From Taklimakanibacter albus (GTDB lineage Bacteria > Pseudomonadota > Alphaproteobacteria > Rhizobiales > Aestuariivirgaceae), in NCBI RefSeq assembly GCF_016595235.1, contig NZ_JAENHL010000007.1, positions 1,834,765 through 1,898,764 on the forward strand: 64,000 bases of DNA, written 5' to 3'. Both the position numbers and the translations under genes were made by a program. Under the pieces are notes generated by a model. It did no database searches. It was not told the origin of the DNA and worked only from the letters and a program-made list of their open reading frames with translations. This document shows positions 36,548 to 45,760 of the stretch, piece by piece. Positions within the stretch are counted from its first letter, which is position 1. Every line of letters starts with the position of its first letter.

Positions 36548-37579
36548 TCAGGCCGCCGGCAGCGACTGCCGGTATTTTTCCGCATCCCAGTTGACCAGAG
36601 CGAGCTCGTCTTCGAGCGACAGGGCGCGGACCGGGTCCTGGGCGCCGAGCCTTAGACCGACATCGGCGAGGCAGCGCGCCATGGCGAGCACCGAAGGCGT
36701 CGCATCGCGGGGGAGGACCACGCCTTTACCCGGCAGGACGACGAGCTTGGGCTCGGGCCGGCCGGAAAGACCGACGCGCTCCGCCGCCGCCCGCGGGCTT
36801 TCGCCGGGTTGCACGACCGCGATGCCGGCCCCCAGAAAGACGATATGATCGGGATAGAGCGTACCCTTGCCGGCCTGAGCAAGGCTCACCTCATCCAGCG
36901 CCAGGGCATGAATGGCAGGGTCGCGCGCCGGCTCATACGGCCTCCCTGCGGTAAGTTTATCCAGGGCCGCCACATCGGCCGGCGCCGCCGCGCGGGCTGG
37001 CCGGACGAGCGCTTTCACGACCTCGCGCAGCAGCTTCTCCGCCTCGCTGACGCTGTCACCCGCCACCACGAGACCATGATTGCCGAGAACCAGCACATCC
37101 GTGTCGGGCTTGAGCCTGAGGCGGATTTCCTTGGCGAGCGGAAGACCCGGACGGCGATAGGGAATGAAGGCCCAGCTGAAGCGGGCGAGACGCGGGGCGA
37201 GCATGGCCTCGGCGTCGGCACGCACCGCCCAGGAGATCGTCTCGACGCAATGGACATGGACGACGACCCGATGCGCCAGGCTTGCATGCACGGTCGTCTC
37301 GATCGAGGGGCGCAAGCCCAAGGCGTTGAGATCGGTTCGCACGAAATCAGTGCAGCTCTCGCAGGCCGGATCGTCCCGTTCGAGACCTGCGAGCAGCGGC
37401 GCCATCGCCACCGGCACGAAGATGTCGCGCTCCTGCGCATGCTGGAGCCAGGTGCCGGAGGCCTTGATCCACATCACGCCGGCCTGCTTCAGCGAGGTGT
37501 TACCGCCCGCCGCCTGCACCAGGAGCGGATTGGCGCCGACCTTGGCGGAGAGCGCCTTGAGCCTCGTCATCTCATCCAT
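36548..37579 (-). CDS. Class II aldolase/adducin family protein
   Basis: A 343-residue zinc-dependent aldolase-type enzyme. AAGGNTSLK near the N-terminus is the substrate phosphate loop (GGNxS), VVHVHC the zinc His pair, and VLGNHGLVVAG the third zinc His. The class II aldolase domain covers about 1-205; the remaining ~140 residues form an extra alpha/beta domain (VFLGAGIAVVQPG, PKLVVLPGKGVVL) found in longer members. Probable task: cleavage or decarboxylation of the phosphorylated product of the operon's kinase and dehydrogenase. Its start overlaps the dehydrogenase stop by 8 bases. Last gene of the operon. Confidence 0.82.
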   Translation of the reverse strand: MDEMTRLKALSAKVGANPLLVQAAGGNTSLKQAGVMWIKASGTWLQHAQERDIFVPVAMAPLLAGLERDDPACESCTDFVRTDLNALGLRPSIETTVHASLAHRVVVHVHCVETISWAVRADAEAMLAPRLARFSWAFIPYRRPGLPLAKEIRLRLKPDTDVLVLGNHGLVVAGDSVSEAEKLLREVVKALVRPARAAAPADVAALDKLTAGRPYEPARDPAIHALALDEVSLAQAGKGTLYPDHIVFLGAGIAVVQPGESPRAAAERVGLSGRPEPKLVVLPGKGVVLPRDATPSVLAMARCLADVGLRLGAQDPVRALSLEDELALVNWDAEKYRQSLPAA

Positions 37580-39074
37580 TCGTCCAGCCCTTCAGATAGG
37601 TCCTGACCGCCTCGGTCTCCCCGGGACTGAGATGCAGGCCATGCTTGGTGCGCCGCTCCAATATGTCCTCGGCCGTCTGCGCCCATTCCGCCTCGCGCAG
37701 ATAGGCGATTTCCCGCTCATAGAGAAGCGCGCCGAAATGCCGGCCGAGATCACCCACCGAATGGGCACCCGCCAGCAGGCCATGCGCCATGCTGCCATAG
37801 AGCCGTGCATAATGCTGCGCCAGTGGCGCCGGAAGCCACGGATAGCGCCTGGCCAGATCGCCGAGAAACGCCTCGAAGCTTGGCACCCCCAGATCACCGC
37901 CCGGCAGATGCGCCGTCGCGGTCCAGGCGCCGCCCATCGCCGGAAAATAAGGCTTGAGCTTCTCGAGCGCATGTTCGGCGAGCTTGCGATAGGTGGTGAT
38001 CTTGCCGCCGAAGATCGACAGCAGAGGCGGCATGCCTTCGCCGCCATCGATATCGAAGACATAGTCGCGCGTCACGGCGGAAGGGTTGGCGGCATTGTCG
38101 TCATAAAGCGGTCTCACGCCCGAAAAAGCCTGGACGATGTCGGCTCGTTTCAGCTCGCGCCTGCTGTAACGGTTGACCACCGCCAGCAGATAATCGATCT
38201 CACGGTCGTCGATCGCGACATCTTCTGCGCGACCTTCATAGGGAATGTCGGTGGTGCCGATGAGACAGAGATTGTCCTGATAGGGATTGACGAAAATCAC
38301 CCGCTTGTCGTCGTTCTGGAAGAGATAGGCCTGCGGCCCGTCCCAGAATTTCGGCACCACGATATGGCTGCCTTTGACAAGGCGGACGCGCCGGTTGGAA
38401 TTGACGCCGCTCACCTGACCCAGCACATCCTGCACCCAGGGCCCTGCCGCATTGACAAGCGCCCGCGCCGTCACCCGCCGCCCACCTTCCGAGCCTTTGA
38501 GATCGACCTGCCACAGGCCCTCATCCCGGCGCGCCGACATGGCTTCCATGCGGGTGAGGATCGTGGCGCCCCGGTCACGGGCGTCGATGGCATTGAGGAC
38601 GACGAGGCGCGCATCATCGACCCAGCAATCGGAATATTCGAAGCCGGTCTTGAACTGATCGCGGATGATGGCGCCTTCCGGATCGCGGCGCAGATCGATG
38701 CGCCGGCAGCCGGGCAAGGTCTCGCGTTTGCCGAGGTGATCGTAAAGAAAGAGGCCGAGCCGGATCAGCCAGGCCGGCCGCTGCTCGGGCGAATGCGGCA
38801 GCACCAGGCGCATCGGCCAGATGATATGCGGTGCCGCCTTGAGCAGCACCTCGCGCTCGGTGAGCGCTTCGCGCACCAGCCGGAATTCGTAATATTCGAG
38901 ATACCGCAGGCCGCCATGAATGTATTTGCCCGAGCGCGAGCTGGTGCCCTGCGCCAGATCGCCCTTCTCGCAGAGCAGCACCTTGAGGCCGCGCCCCGCC
39001 GCGTCACGCGCGATCCCGGCCCCGTTGATGCCGCCGCCGATGACCACGAGATCATAAGGATCGCGCTTCGCCAT
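37572..39074 (-). CDS. FAD-dependent glycerol-3-phosphate dehydrogenase-like protein (GlpD/EryB family)
   Basis: A 500-residue flavoprotein oxidising a polyol phosphate to a ketose phosphate and passing electrons to quinone. YDLVVIGGGINGAGIARDAAGRG near 8-30 is the FAD fold, GTSSRSGKYIHGGLRYLEYYEFRLV the signature of GlpD, and LLSIFGGKITTYRKLAEHAL the C-terminal dehydrogenase motif. EryB of the Brucella erythritol pathway belongs to the same family, and the adjoining EryA-like kinase favours a four-carbon or related polyol over plain glycerol. The ATG at 39074 follows GAGG; the frame to 39155 overlaps the upstream gene and is rejected. Confidence 0.88.
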   Translation of the reverse strand: MAKRDPYDLVVIGGGINGAGIARDAAGRGLKVLLCEKGDLAQGTSSRSGKYIHGGLRYLEYYEFRLVREALTEREVLLKAAPHIIWPMRLVLPHSPEQRPAWLIRLGLFLYDHLGKRETLPGCRRIDLRRDPEGAIIRDQFKTGFEYSDCWVDDARLVVLNAIDARDRGATILTRMEAMSARRDEGLWQVDLKGSEGGRRVTARALVNAAGPWVQDVLGQVSGVNSNRRVRLVKGSHIVVPKFWDGPQAYLFQNDDKRVIFVNPYQDNLCLIGTTDIPYEGRAEDVAIDDREIDYLLAVVNRYSRRELKRADIVQAFSGVRPLYDDNAANPSAVTRDYVFDIDGGEGMPPLLSIFGGKITTYRKLAEHALEKLKPYFPAMGGAWTATAHLPGGDLGVPSFEAFLGDLARRYPWLPAPLAQHYARLYGSMAHGLLAGAHSVGDLGRHFGALLYEREIAYLREAEWAQTAEDILERRTKHGLHLSPGETEAVRTYLKGWTNG

Positions 39075-39084
39075 CACGCGAGCC

Positions 39085-40128
39085 TCAGCACCGGTTGACC
39101 GGCGGTTCGCCCGCCAGATAACGACGCACCTCTTCCGCGGCGAGACCCGCGGCATAGGTGACGGTCTTGACCGAGGCGCCGGCGATATGGGGCGTCAGCG
39201 TCACATTTTCGAGCTTGAGCAGCGGCCAGTCCGCAGGCACCGGCTCGATGGCGAAGGTTTCGAGCATCGCGCCGCGCAGTTTTCCATTGGCCAGCGCCTG
39301 ATAGAGCGCATCATAATCGACGAGCGGCCCGCGCGCCGTGTTGATCAGGATCGCCGTCTGCTTCATCTGCGCCAGCGTCTCGGCATTGATGAGCTTCTCC
39401 GTCTCCTGGGTCACGCGCGGATGCAAGGTCACCACATCGGATTGCGCCAGCAGCGTCTCGAGCGAGACCTGCTCGATACCGTCAGCCAGGTCGCCCGCCG
39501 ACAATTGCACATAAGGGTCGGCGACCAGGATGCGACAGCCGAAAACTTTCAGCAGCCGCACCACGCGCATGCCGATCTCGCCATAACCGATGACGCCAAC
39601 CGTCATCTCCGAGAGCTCCTCGCCGGTCCGGTCGGCACGATAGAGATCGCCCCGCCATAGGCCCTGGCGCAGAGCGTCGTGCCCCCTGGTAATGAGGCGC
39701 GTCTCGGCGAGAATGGCGCCGATGGTGAATTCGGCGACGGCGGACGCATTGCGGCCCGGCGTGTTGACGACGGTGATGCCGCGCTCACGCGCCGCCTTCA
39801 TGTCGATATTGACGGGCCCGCCGCGCGACACCGCGACGAATTTGAGCGATGGACAGCGGTCCATGATGCCGGCCGACAGGGGAGCCAGATGGGTGACCAG
39901 GATCTCGGCGCCGTCGATCAGCGCGACCGTGTCGTCGGCACCGCCCATATATTCCTTGAGACCGTCCATGCCGGCATGCGCATAGCCATGCTCCATCGGC
40001 TTGTCCGGCCAGTCGAGATCATGGCGCACGATGTCGAGCGGGGCTTGCGGGCATTTCTGCCGCAACGCCGTCTCGAACATGTCGGACCGCATGAAATGAT
40101 CGCCGATGATGACAAGCTTACGTTTCAC
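39085..40128 (-). CDS. D-isomer 2-hydroxyacid dehydrogenase
   Basis: A 347-residue NAD-dependent dehydrogenase. VAVSRGGPVNIDMKAARERGITVVNTPGRNA, the NAD fold VGVIGYGEIGMRVVRLLKVFG (GxGxxG), INTARGPLVDYDAL with the active Arg, and LTPHIAGAS with the catalytic His are those of the D-3-phosphoglycerate dehydrogenase/hydroxypyruvate reductase group. The Glu partner is in the CSS-like LETFAIEP stretch. An acid intermediate in the operon's pathway is therefore likely. Its start overlaps the kinase stop by 11 bases. Confidence 0.87.
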   Translation of the reverse strand: MKRKLVIIGDHFMRSDMFETALRQKCPQAPLDIVRHDLDWPDKPMEHGYAHAGMDGLKEYMGGADDTVALIDGAEILVTHLAPLSAGIMDRCPSLKFVAVSRGGPVNIDMKAARERGITVVNTPGRNASAVAEFTIGAILAETRLITRGHDALRQGLWRGDLYRADRTGEELSEMTVGVIGYGEIGMRVVRLLKVFGCRILVADPYVQLSAGDLADGIEQVSLETLLAQSDVVTLHPRVTQETEKLINAETLAQMKQTAILINTARGPLVDYDALYQALANGKLRGAMLETFAIEPVPADWPLLKLENVTLTPHIAGASVKTVTYAAGLAAEEVRRYLAGEPPVNRC

Positions 40129-41683
40129 TTATTTGCCTCGCACTCTGCAACCCGCGCCAGATGGGCCGCATCCGGTCGCGGGTTTCCTTGTAGATCGGGA
40201 ACATCGTATCGAACATCTTCACCAGTGCCGCATCGGGTTGCGTCTCAGGTCCGAGCGCCGGATCGACCCATTGCGCGGCACATGCCGCCATGTCGGGATA
40301 GATCTTCTGCTGCACGGCGGCGATCATCGCCGCGCCGGCGGCCCCGGCTTCCTCGCGCAGCACGCTGCTGACCGGCGCATTGAGCGCGCTGGCGAAAAGC
40401 AGTCTCAGCGCTTTGGAGCGGGCGCCGCCCCCGGTGAGACGGATATCCTTGGGCAAAGGCCCCATCGCGGCATAACAATCGCGCGCGGCGAAGCTCAGGC
40501 CCTCGAACACCGCGCGCATCAGATCCGCATAGCCCATGCCGGCTTCGAGCCCGGTAAACTGAGCCCGCGCGCCCGCATCGAGAAACGGTCCCCGTTCGCC
40601 CGCTTGCGAAATATAGGGATGATAGAGAAGCCGGCCACCCGGCCGCTCCAATATGCGGTCATCGAGCCCTTCGATGAGGTCGCGGCGGCTGCGCTCGACA
40701 CCCTGGCTCGCCAGAATTTCGCGGCCCATATCGAGCAGCCAGTCGATATTGAGGGTGGAGGCCATGTTGGACTGCATCTGCGCCAGCATGCCGGGCACCG
40801 GAAAAGCCATCGTATAGCCGGTGCGCTCGTCATTGAGGCGCACACTGTCGACCGAAGGTGCGAGCCGCATATGCATGCCGGTCGAGCCCGCGATCGAGCA
40901 GCCGACCCGGCCTTCGCGGTCGAACAATCCGCCGCCCAACGCCGTGCAGGCGACATCGACATAACCGAGCACGACGGGCGTGCCGACGGCGAGGCCGGTG
41001 GCCGAAGCCGCTTCGAGGCTCAAGCCATGCGCCACCTCCGTTCCCTCGATGATCGGCGGCAGCAGCCTTTTGGCATCGGCGACATCGAGCGCATCCAATA
41101 TGTCGGGTGCATATTGGCGGGTGCGGTAATTGCCGAAGGTGAAATTGGCTTCGGAAGGGTCGCATACCCGTTCGCCCGTCAGCTTGAAATAAAGCCAGTC
41201 CTTGCAGTGATGCGCCGACTGCGCCGATGCCAGAACCTCCGGCGCATGTCGCTTCAACCAGGCGAGCTGGACATTTTGCTGGCAGGCATTCACGCCGGTG
41301 CCGGTGCGTTCATAATGCGCCGGATAGGCGGCGGACCGGGTGAAGTCCTCGGCGATCGACGCGGCGCGTGAATCGAGCCACAGCCAGGCGGGGGCGGCCG
41401 GCTCACCGTCCTTGTCGATCAACCACATGCCGTCACCTTGTCCGGTGACCGCGATGGCGACGACACGGTTGTTGAGATTCTCGATCTTGTCGGCGAGGTC
41501 CCGCAAGGTCTGCGCCGCATCCTTCCAGGTGCGCGCCATGTCCTGCTCGACACCGCCGTTTTTCAGCGTCTTGTAGTGATTGGCGATGGCCGCGACGGCG
41601 AGCTGATCTCCGGCCGTCGAGAAGGCGACGGATTTGATCACCGACGTACCGGCATCGATACCGATGATGATGCCGTCGCTCAT
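40118..41683 (-). CDS. FGGY-family carbohydrate kinase, erythritol kinase (EryA)-like
   Basis: A 521-residue kinase with the two-domain FGGY fold. IIGIDAGTSVIKSVAF binds phosphate, VTGQGDGMWLID and WLWLDSRA are substrate-domain motifs, HCKDWLYFKLTGERVCDPSEANFTFGN resembles EryA closely, LGYVDVACTALGGG and LTGGGARSKAL are the C-terminal ATP motifs. The EryA-type segments (GTGVNACQQ, LLYHPYISQAGERGPF) argue for a polyol kinase related to erythritol kinase. No eryC, eryH or eryI homologue is in the window, so the substrate may differ. Overlaps the upstream ATPase by four bases. Confidence 0.87.
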   Translation of the reverse strand: MSDGIIIGIDAGTSVIKSVAFSTAGDQLAVAAIANHYKTLKNGGVEQDMARTWKDAAQTLRDLADKIENLNNRVVAIAVTGQGDGMWLIDKDGEPAAPAWLWLDSRAASIAEDFTRSAAYPAHYERTGTGVNACQQNVQLAWLKRHAPEVLASAQSAHHCKDWLYFKLTGERVCDPSEANFTFGNYRTRQYAPDILDALDVADAKRLLPPIIEGTEVAHGLSLEAASATGLAVGTPVVLGYVDVACTALGGGLFDREGRVGCSIAGSTGMHMRLAPSVDSVRLNDERTGYTMAFPVPGMLAQMQSNMASTLNIDWLLDMGREILASQGVERSRRDLIEGLDDRILERPGGRLLYHPYISQAGERGPFLDAGARAQFTGLEAGMGYADLMRAVFEGLSFAARDCYAAMGPLPKDIRLTGGGARSKALRLLFASALNAPVSSVLREEAGAAGAAMIAAVQQKIYPDMAACAAQWVDPALGPETQPDAALVKMFDTMFPIYKETRDRMRPIWRGLQSARQISET

Positions 41684-42801
41684 GCGAGCTCCGCCCCATG
41701 CGCGATGGCCGCACCACTGTCGGCGGCAAAGATGTGCAGGTCCTGCGGCGCGATGCGCAGAAAGAGGCTGCTGCCGGGCGCCGCCTTGATCTGTTCATGC
41801 GAGACCGAGACGACGGTGCGTCCGGCGATCTCGGCGGCGATATGGGTCTGATCGCCGAGCCATTGGCAGGTGACGACGCGCGCCATCAGTCCCTTCTTGC
41901 CGATATGCACCGCATGCGGCCGGACTCCCAGCACCAGCCCGTCGTCATTCTTCAGGCGCCGGCGCACGGCATCCGGAAAGTCCTGCGCCGCATAGGACAG
42001 CACCTGGCCGTCACTGCCCTCGAGCACGAAGTCGATCGTCTGGCCATTGTCCTTGACCCGGACGGGCAAGACATTCATCGGCGGCTCGCCGATGAAGGTG
42101 CCGACAAAAAGATTAGCGGGGCGCACTTTCAGCTCCGCCGGCGTCGCATATTGCTGCAGCACGCCACCCTCCATGACCGCGATCCGGTCGGCCAGAGCAT
42201 TGGCCTCGGTCTGGTCGTGGGTGACGAGGATCGTCGTGCAGTGATGCTCGCGCAGATAATGCTTGATGCGGCCGCGCAAGACGGCGCGCAATTGCGGCTC
42301 GAGCTGGCCCATCGGCTCATCGAGCAGATAGAGGCCGGCCTTGCGCACCAGCGCGCGGCCAAGGCTGGCGCGCTGCTGCTGGCCGCCCGACACCGAGCTT
42401 GGATATTTATGAAGTACATCGCCGATTTCGAGCATCTCGGCCATCGCCTTGACCCGCTTGTCGACGTCGGCACTCGGAAGCTTCTGCGCCTTGAGCGCGA
42501 ATGAGATATTCTCGGCAAGGGTGAGCGGCGGATAGAGCGAATAGGTTTCAAACGCCATGGCGACGCCGCGCTGCGCCGGCGCCAGCTCGTGGATGGCGCG
42601 ACCGTCGAGCGCGATCGCGCCATTGGTCACCGTCTCGAAACCCGCGATCATGCGCAAGGTCGAGGTCTTGCCGCAGCCCGATGAGCCGAGCAGTGCCGTG
42701 ATCTCACCCGGCTTCACCGTGAAGCTCAGATCCTTCACCGCATGCACGGTGCCCGCGCCATAGATCTTGTCGACATTCTGGAGGACGAGTTCGGACGACA
42801 T
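41680..42801 (-). CDS. Sugar ABC transporter ATP-binding protein (UgpC/GlpT-like, canonical)
   Basis: A 373-residue ATPase of the carbohydrate-uptake CUT1 type. Walker A GSSGCGKTSTL near 38, Q-loop in MAFETYSLYP, signature VSGGQQQR near 135, Walker B LYLLDEPMGQLEP near 154, switch His in VTHDQTEA. The C-terminal domain carries TOBE elements (LVLGVRPHAVHIG). The D-loop reads GQLE where SALD/GALD is usual, and the Q-loop position is Glu rather than Gln. With the next ATPase it should form a heterodimer, as GlpS/GlpT do in the Rhizobium glycerol importer. Shares one base with that gene's stop. Confidence 0.88.
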   Translation of the reverse strand: MSSELVLQNVDKIYGAGTVHAVKDLSFTVKPGEITALLGSSGCGKTSTLRMIAGFETVTNGAIALDGRAIHELAPAQRGVAMAFETYSLYPPLTLAENISFALKAQKLPSADVDKRVKAMAEMLEIGDVLHKYPSSVSGGQQQRASLGRALVRKAGLYLLDEPMGQLEPQLRAVLRGRIKHYLREHHCTTILVTHDQTEANALADRIAVMEGGVLQQYATPAELKVRPANLFVGTFIGEPPMNVLPVRVKDNGQTIDFVLEGSDGQVLSYAAQDFPDAVRRRLKNDDGLVLGVRPHAVHIGKKGLMARVVTCQWLGDQTHIAAEIAGRTVVSVSHEQIKAAPGSSLFLRIAPQDLHIFAADSGAAIAHGAELA

Positions 42802-43880
42802 CAGGCACGACCCTTGGCATGTGTGGCGCCTGTCTCGCGATCGAAGAGATGGCTGCCGATCGGATTGAAGCTGATGGTGACCTCGCTTTCCGCCTTGGGG
42901 ATGGCGGGTGAGGACGAAGGCAGCGACGCCAGGAGTTCCGCCCCACCTTTGGTCTGGAGCAGCAGCACGGTGCGCTCATTGAGCGGTGTCACCGCCATGA
43001 CCTGCGCCTTGAGGCCGGCGCCGTCGCCAAGCGCAACTGCTTCCGGCCGGACGCCGAAAGTGACGGACCTGCCTTTGAGCCCGGCATAGGCCTTGTCGAT
43101 CTCCACTGTCTCGCCGGCCAGATCGATCGTCGCCCCCTCGCCCACCACGGTCTCGACGAGATTGATCGTCGGATCGCCGAACAGCCGCGCCACATTCACC
43201 GTCGCCGGATGACGATAGATTTCCTCAGGAGTTGCCACCTGGACGAATTTGCCATGGGCCAGGACGGCGATGCGATCGGCGAGCGCCATCGCTTCCTTGT
43301 AGTCCTGCGTCACGTAAAGCACGGTGGACTTCGCCTCGCGCAGAAGCCTGGGCAATTCGAGACGCATCTCGAAGCGCAATTTGGCATCGACATTGCGCAA
43401 GGGGTCATCGAGCAGCAGGAGCTTCGGCGATGAGGCGAGCGCGCGCGCCAAAGCGGTGCGCTGCTTCTGGCCGTTCGACAATTGCCGTGGCGCATGGCTC
43501 AACACATGGTCGATCTTGAGCAGTTTGGCGACCCGCGCCACGCCCTCCTTGATCTGCGCGGCGCTCTGGGCGCGCGCGCGCAAGGGAGTGGCGATATTCT
43601 CGAAAGCGTCGAAATGCGGGAACAGCGCGAAATTCTGGAAGGCCATGCCGACATCGCGATGTTCGGGCGCCACATCGGCCATGTCCTGATCGTCGATGCT
43701 GATCGTGCCTGCCGTCGGCTCCTCGACGCCGGCGATGAGGCGGAGCAGCACCGTCTTGCCGGTGCCGGACGGCCCGAAGATGACGACGATCTCGCCCGCA
43801 TCCGCGGCGAGCGAGATGTCGTCCAGCACCTTGTTGGACTTGAAGGACTTGGAGATCGAGGCGAGTTCGAGATGCGGCAT
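42801..43880 (-). CDS. Sugar ABC transporter ATP-binding protein with altered catalytic motifs
   Basis: A 359-residue ATPase, partner of the gene that follows. Walker A GPSGTGKTVLL is intact, but the signature is LSNGQKQR instead of LSGGQ, Walker B is LLLLDDPLRN with Asp replacing the catalytic Glu, and the switch His is Gln (VTQDYKEA). The TOBE-like C-terminus ends with SFNPIGSHLFDRETG. The loss of the Glu and His suggests one weak hydrolysis site in the heterodimer, as in asymmetric ABC systems. The ATG at 43880 lies two bases past the permease stop; reading further upstream enters the permease gene. Confidence 0.88.
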   Translation of the reverse strand: MPHLELASISKSFKSNKVLDDISLAADAGEIVVIFGPSGTGKTVLLRLIAGVEEPTAGTISIDDQDMADVAPEHRDVGMAFQNFALFPHFDAFENIATPLRARAQSAAQIKEGVARVAKLLKIDHVLSHAPRQLSNGQKQRTALARALASSPKLLLLDDPLRNVDAKLRFEMRLELPRLLREAKSTVLYVTQDYKEAMALADRIAVLAHGKFVQVATPEEIYRHPATVNVARLFGDPTINLVETVVGEGATIDLAGETVEIDKAYAGLKGRSVTFGVRPEAVALGDGAGLKAQVMAVTPLNERTVLLLQTKGGAELLASLPSSSPAIPKAESEVTISFNPIGSHLFDRETGATHAKGRA

Positions 43881-43882
43881 GA

Positions 43883-44740
43883 TCAACCCTTCACCGCGCC
43901 GAGCGACAGGCCTTCGACCAGGTAGCGCTGCGCATAGAGGGCGAGCGCCAAGGTCGGCGCGATCGACAGCACGATGGCCGCCGCGATCTGCCCATATTGG
44001 ATGCCGGACGCGGTCACGAAAGCGAGTGCGCCCACCGTCACCGGCTGCTTGTCGGCGGAAGCGAGGATGAGCGCGAAGACGAAATTGTTCCAGGCGAAGA
44101 TGAAGGCGAGCAGCCCCGCCGCGGCGATGCCCGGCTTGGCGAGCGGCACGGCGATCTTCCAGAAGGTCTTGAGCCAGCTGTTGCCGGAGATCCGATAGGC
44201 GTGCTCGATGTCGGGGCTGATATCCTCGAAATAGCCGCGCACGATCCACAGAATGAGCGGCAGGCAGATCAGCTGATAGACCCAGATGAGGCCGATATAG
44301 GTGTTGGTGAGGCCGAGTTGCTTGAAATAGAGGCTGAGCGGTAAGAGCACCAGGAGCGGCGGCGCGAAGCGGAAGGACAGCAGCGTGAAGGCGATGTCCT
44401 CGCCGAGCCGGAAACGGAACCGGGCGAAGGCATAGGCCGCCGGAATACCGAGGACAAGCGCGATCAGGACGGAGGAGGCCGACAGGAAGAAGCTGTTCCA
44501 CAGGTTCTTCATGAAGGCGATGTCGAGATTGCCGGCCGCACTTTCGAGACGGCCGGTGATCAGCGCCGAGTAGTTGGACAGCGTCGGCTCGAAGACGATG
44601 CTGGGCGGAATGCGCAGGATCGTCTCATTGGTCTGGAACGACATCAGGACGATCCAGAAGATCGGGAATAGGAAGAAGACCAGGACGCAGGTGATGAGAA
44701 CACCGCGGATGACCTGCTCGAGAGTGGAGGTGTGGTCCAT
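43883..44740 (-). CDS. Sugar ABC transporter permease, MalG-like
   Basis: A 285-residue inner-membrane protein with six hydrophobic segments, beginning near VLITCVLVFFLFPIFWIVLMSF. The EAA loop is EHAYRISGNSWLKTFWKIAVPLAKPGIAAAG, which contacts one ATPase. The C-terminus LVEGLSLGAVKG is the standard CUT1 ending. Three bases separate it from the preceding permease gene. Confidence 0.92.
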   Translation of the reverse strand: MDHTSTLEQVIRGVLITCVLVFFLFPIFWIVLMSFQTNETILRIPPSIVFEPTLSNYSALITGRLESAAGNLDIAFMKNLWNSFFLSASSVLIALVLGIPAAYAFARFRFRLGEDIAFTLLSFRFAPPLLVLLPLSLYFKQLGLTNTYIGLIWVYQLICLPLILWIVRGYFEDISPDIEHAYRISGNSWLKTFWKIAVPLAKPGIAAAGLLAFIFAWNNFVFALILASADKQPVTVGALAFVTASGIQYGQIAAAIVLSIAPTLALALYAQRYLVEGLSLGAVKG

Positions 44741-44743
44741 GTC

Positions 44744-45670
44744 TCACGCTCCTCCATGCGCGCGTTCGCGCAATTTGAGCCACTGCTTGATGAAGATGTT
44801 CGACAGCAGATAGGTGATAGCCCACAGGACGATCAGCAGCGCCGCCGACCGCCCGACATTCGTATATTGGAAGAATTCGAGATAGGACTGGACCTGGAAC
44901 ACCATGAGCCGGTCGCCGGGCCCGCCCTGCGTCATCGAATAGACGATGTCGAATTGCTGGATCGAGTCGAGAAGGCGGAACAGCGACGCGGTGATGATAT
45001 AGGGCAGCAGCATCGGCAGCGTAATGCGGAAGAAGACGAAGCTGCGCGGCACGCCGTCGAGCGCCGCCGCTTCGAAAGGCGCCTTGGGCAGCGAGCGCAG
45101 CCCGGCAAGCAGCAGGATCATGATGAAGGGCGTATAGACCCAGACATCGACCAAAGTGACGGTGAACAGCGCCGTCGAGGGATCGGACGCCCATTTGAAA
45201 TCATGAAAGCCGAGCAGGCTCACGAAGTAGCTGAGGATGCCGAAATTGGGATTGGTCATCAGCTTCCACATCAGCGCCGCGAGCGCCGGCGCCGTCATCA
45301 AGGGCAGCAGCAGCAGAATCGAGGCGATATTGTTGAAACGGGTCGGCTTCTGCAGAAGGAGGGCGATGCCGAGGCCCAGCAGCAATTCGACGCCGACGGT
45401 GAGGCCGGCATAGACGAGCGAGATCTTGACCGTGTTCCAGAAGGCCGCATCGCTCAGGAAGTTGATGTAATTGTCGAACCAGATGAAACCTTTCATCGCC
45501 GGCAGGTTCAGCCGGAAGCGTAAGAGCGAATAATAGACGGCGGTGAAGAACGGAATGAGGATGCCGATGCAGACGAGCAAAGCCGGCAGGCTGAGAAGAT
45601 AGGGCAGCGCCCGGCGCATGAACCGGCTGCTCGTCTTCGGTCGTGTCACGTGATCGGCTGCCGCGGTCAT
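44744..45670 (-). CDS. Sugar ABC transporter permease, MalF-like
   Basis: A 308-residue membrane protein with six to seven hydrophobic segments; the opening LPYLLSLPALLVCIGILIPFFTAVYYSLLRF is typical of CUT1 permeases. EAA loop: EAAALDGVPRSFVFFRITLPMLLPYI. Pairs with the MalG-like subunit. Located after the binding-protein gene with a stable hairpin in the gap, which usually lowers permease expression relative to the binding protein. Confidence 0.92.
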   Translation of the reverse strand: MTAAADHVTRPKTSSRFMRRALPYLLSLPALLVCIGILIPFFTAVYYSLLRFRLNLPAMKGFIWFDNYINFLSDAAFWNTVKISLVYAGLTVGVELLLGLGIALLLQKPTRFNNIASILLLLPLMTAPALAALMWKLMTNPNFGILSYFVSLLGFHDFKWASDPSTALFTVTLVDVWVYTPFIMILLLAGLRSLPKAPFEAAALDGVPRSFVFFRITLPMLLPYIITASLFRLLDSIQQFDIVYSMTQGGPGDRLMVFQVQSYLEFFQYTNVGRSAALLIVLWAITYLLSNIFIKQWLKLRERAHGGA

Positions 45671-45716
45671 GATCCTGGCCCGTTCTCCATCCGAGTATAG
45701 GTCATATTTAGGGGGT

Positions 45717-45752
45717 GCGCAGCCCGGCCGGGGAGGATCGGCCGGACTGCGC
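45717..45752 (-). promoter_or_regulatory. Intercistronic hairpin between binding-protein and permease genes
   Basis: Fourteen paired positions (GCGCAGTCCGGCCG with CGGCCGGGCTGCGC, one T-G pair) and an eight-base loop, starting nine bases past the binding-protein stop. No T-run follows, so it is more likely an mRNA-stabilising or partial-attenuation structure than a full terminator. Confidence 0.65.
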
Positions 45753-45760
45753 TTCGATGC

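Noticed and set aside
37164-39098. Open frame of 644 codons on the plus strand
   Set aside because: It lies opposite the GlpD-like and aldolase genes, whose family motifs are intact; the antisense product shows no recognisable domain. High GC content leaves long antisense frames open.
42801-44501. Extended 566-codon frame for the second sugar ATPase
   Set aside because: The first ~207 codons read through the MalG-like permease in another frame; the ATPase domain begins at ATG 43880.
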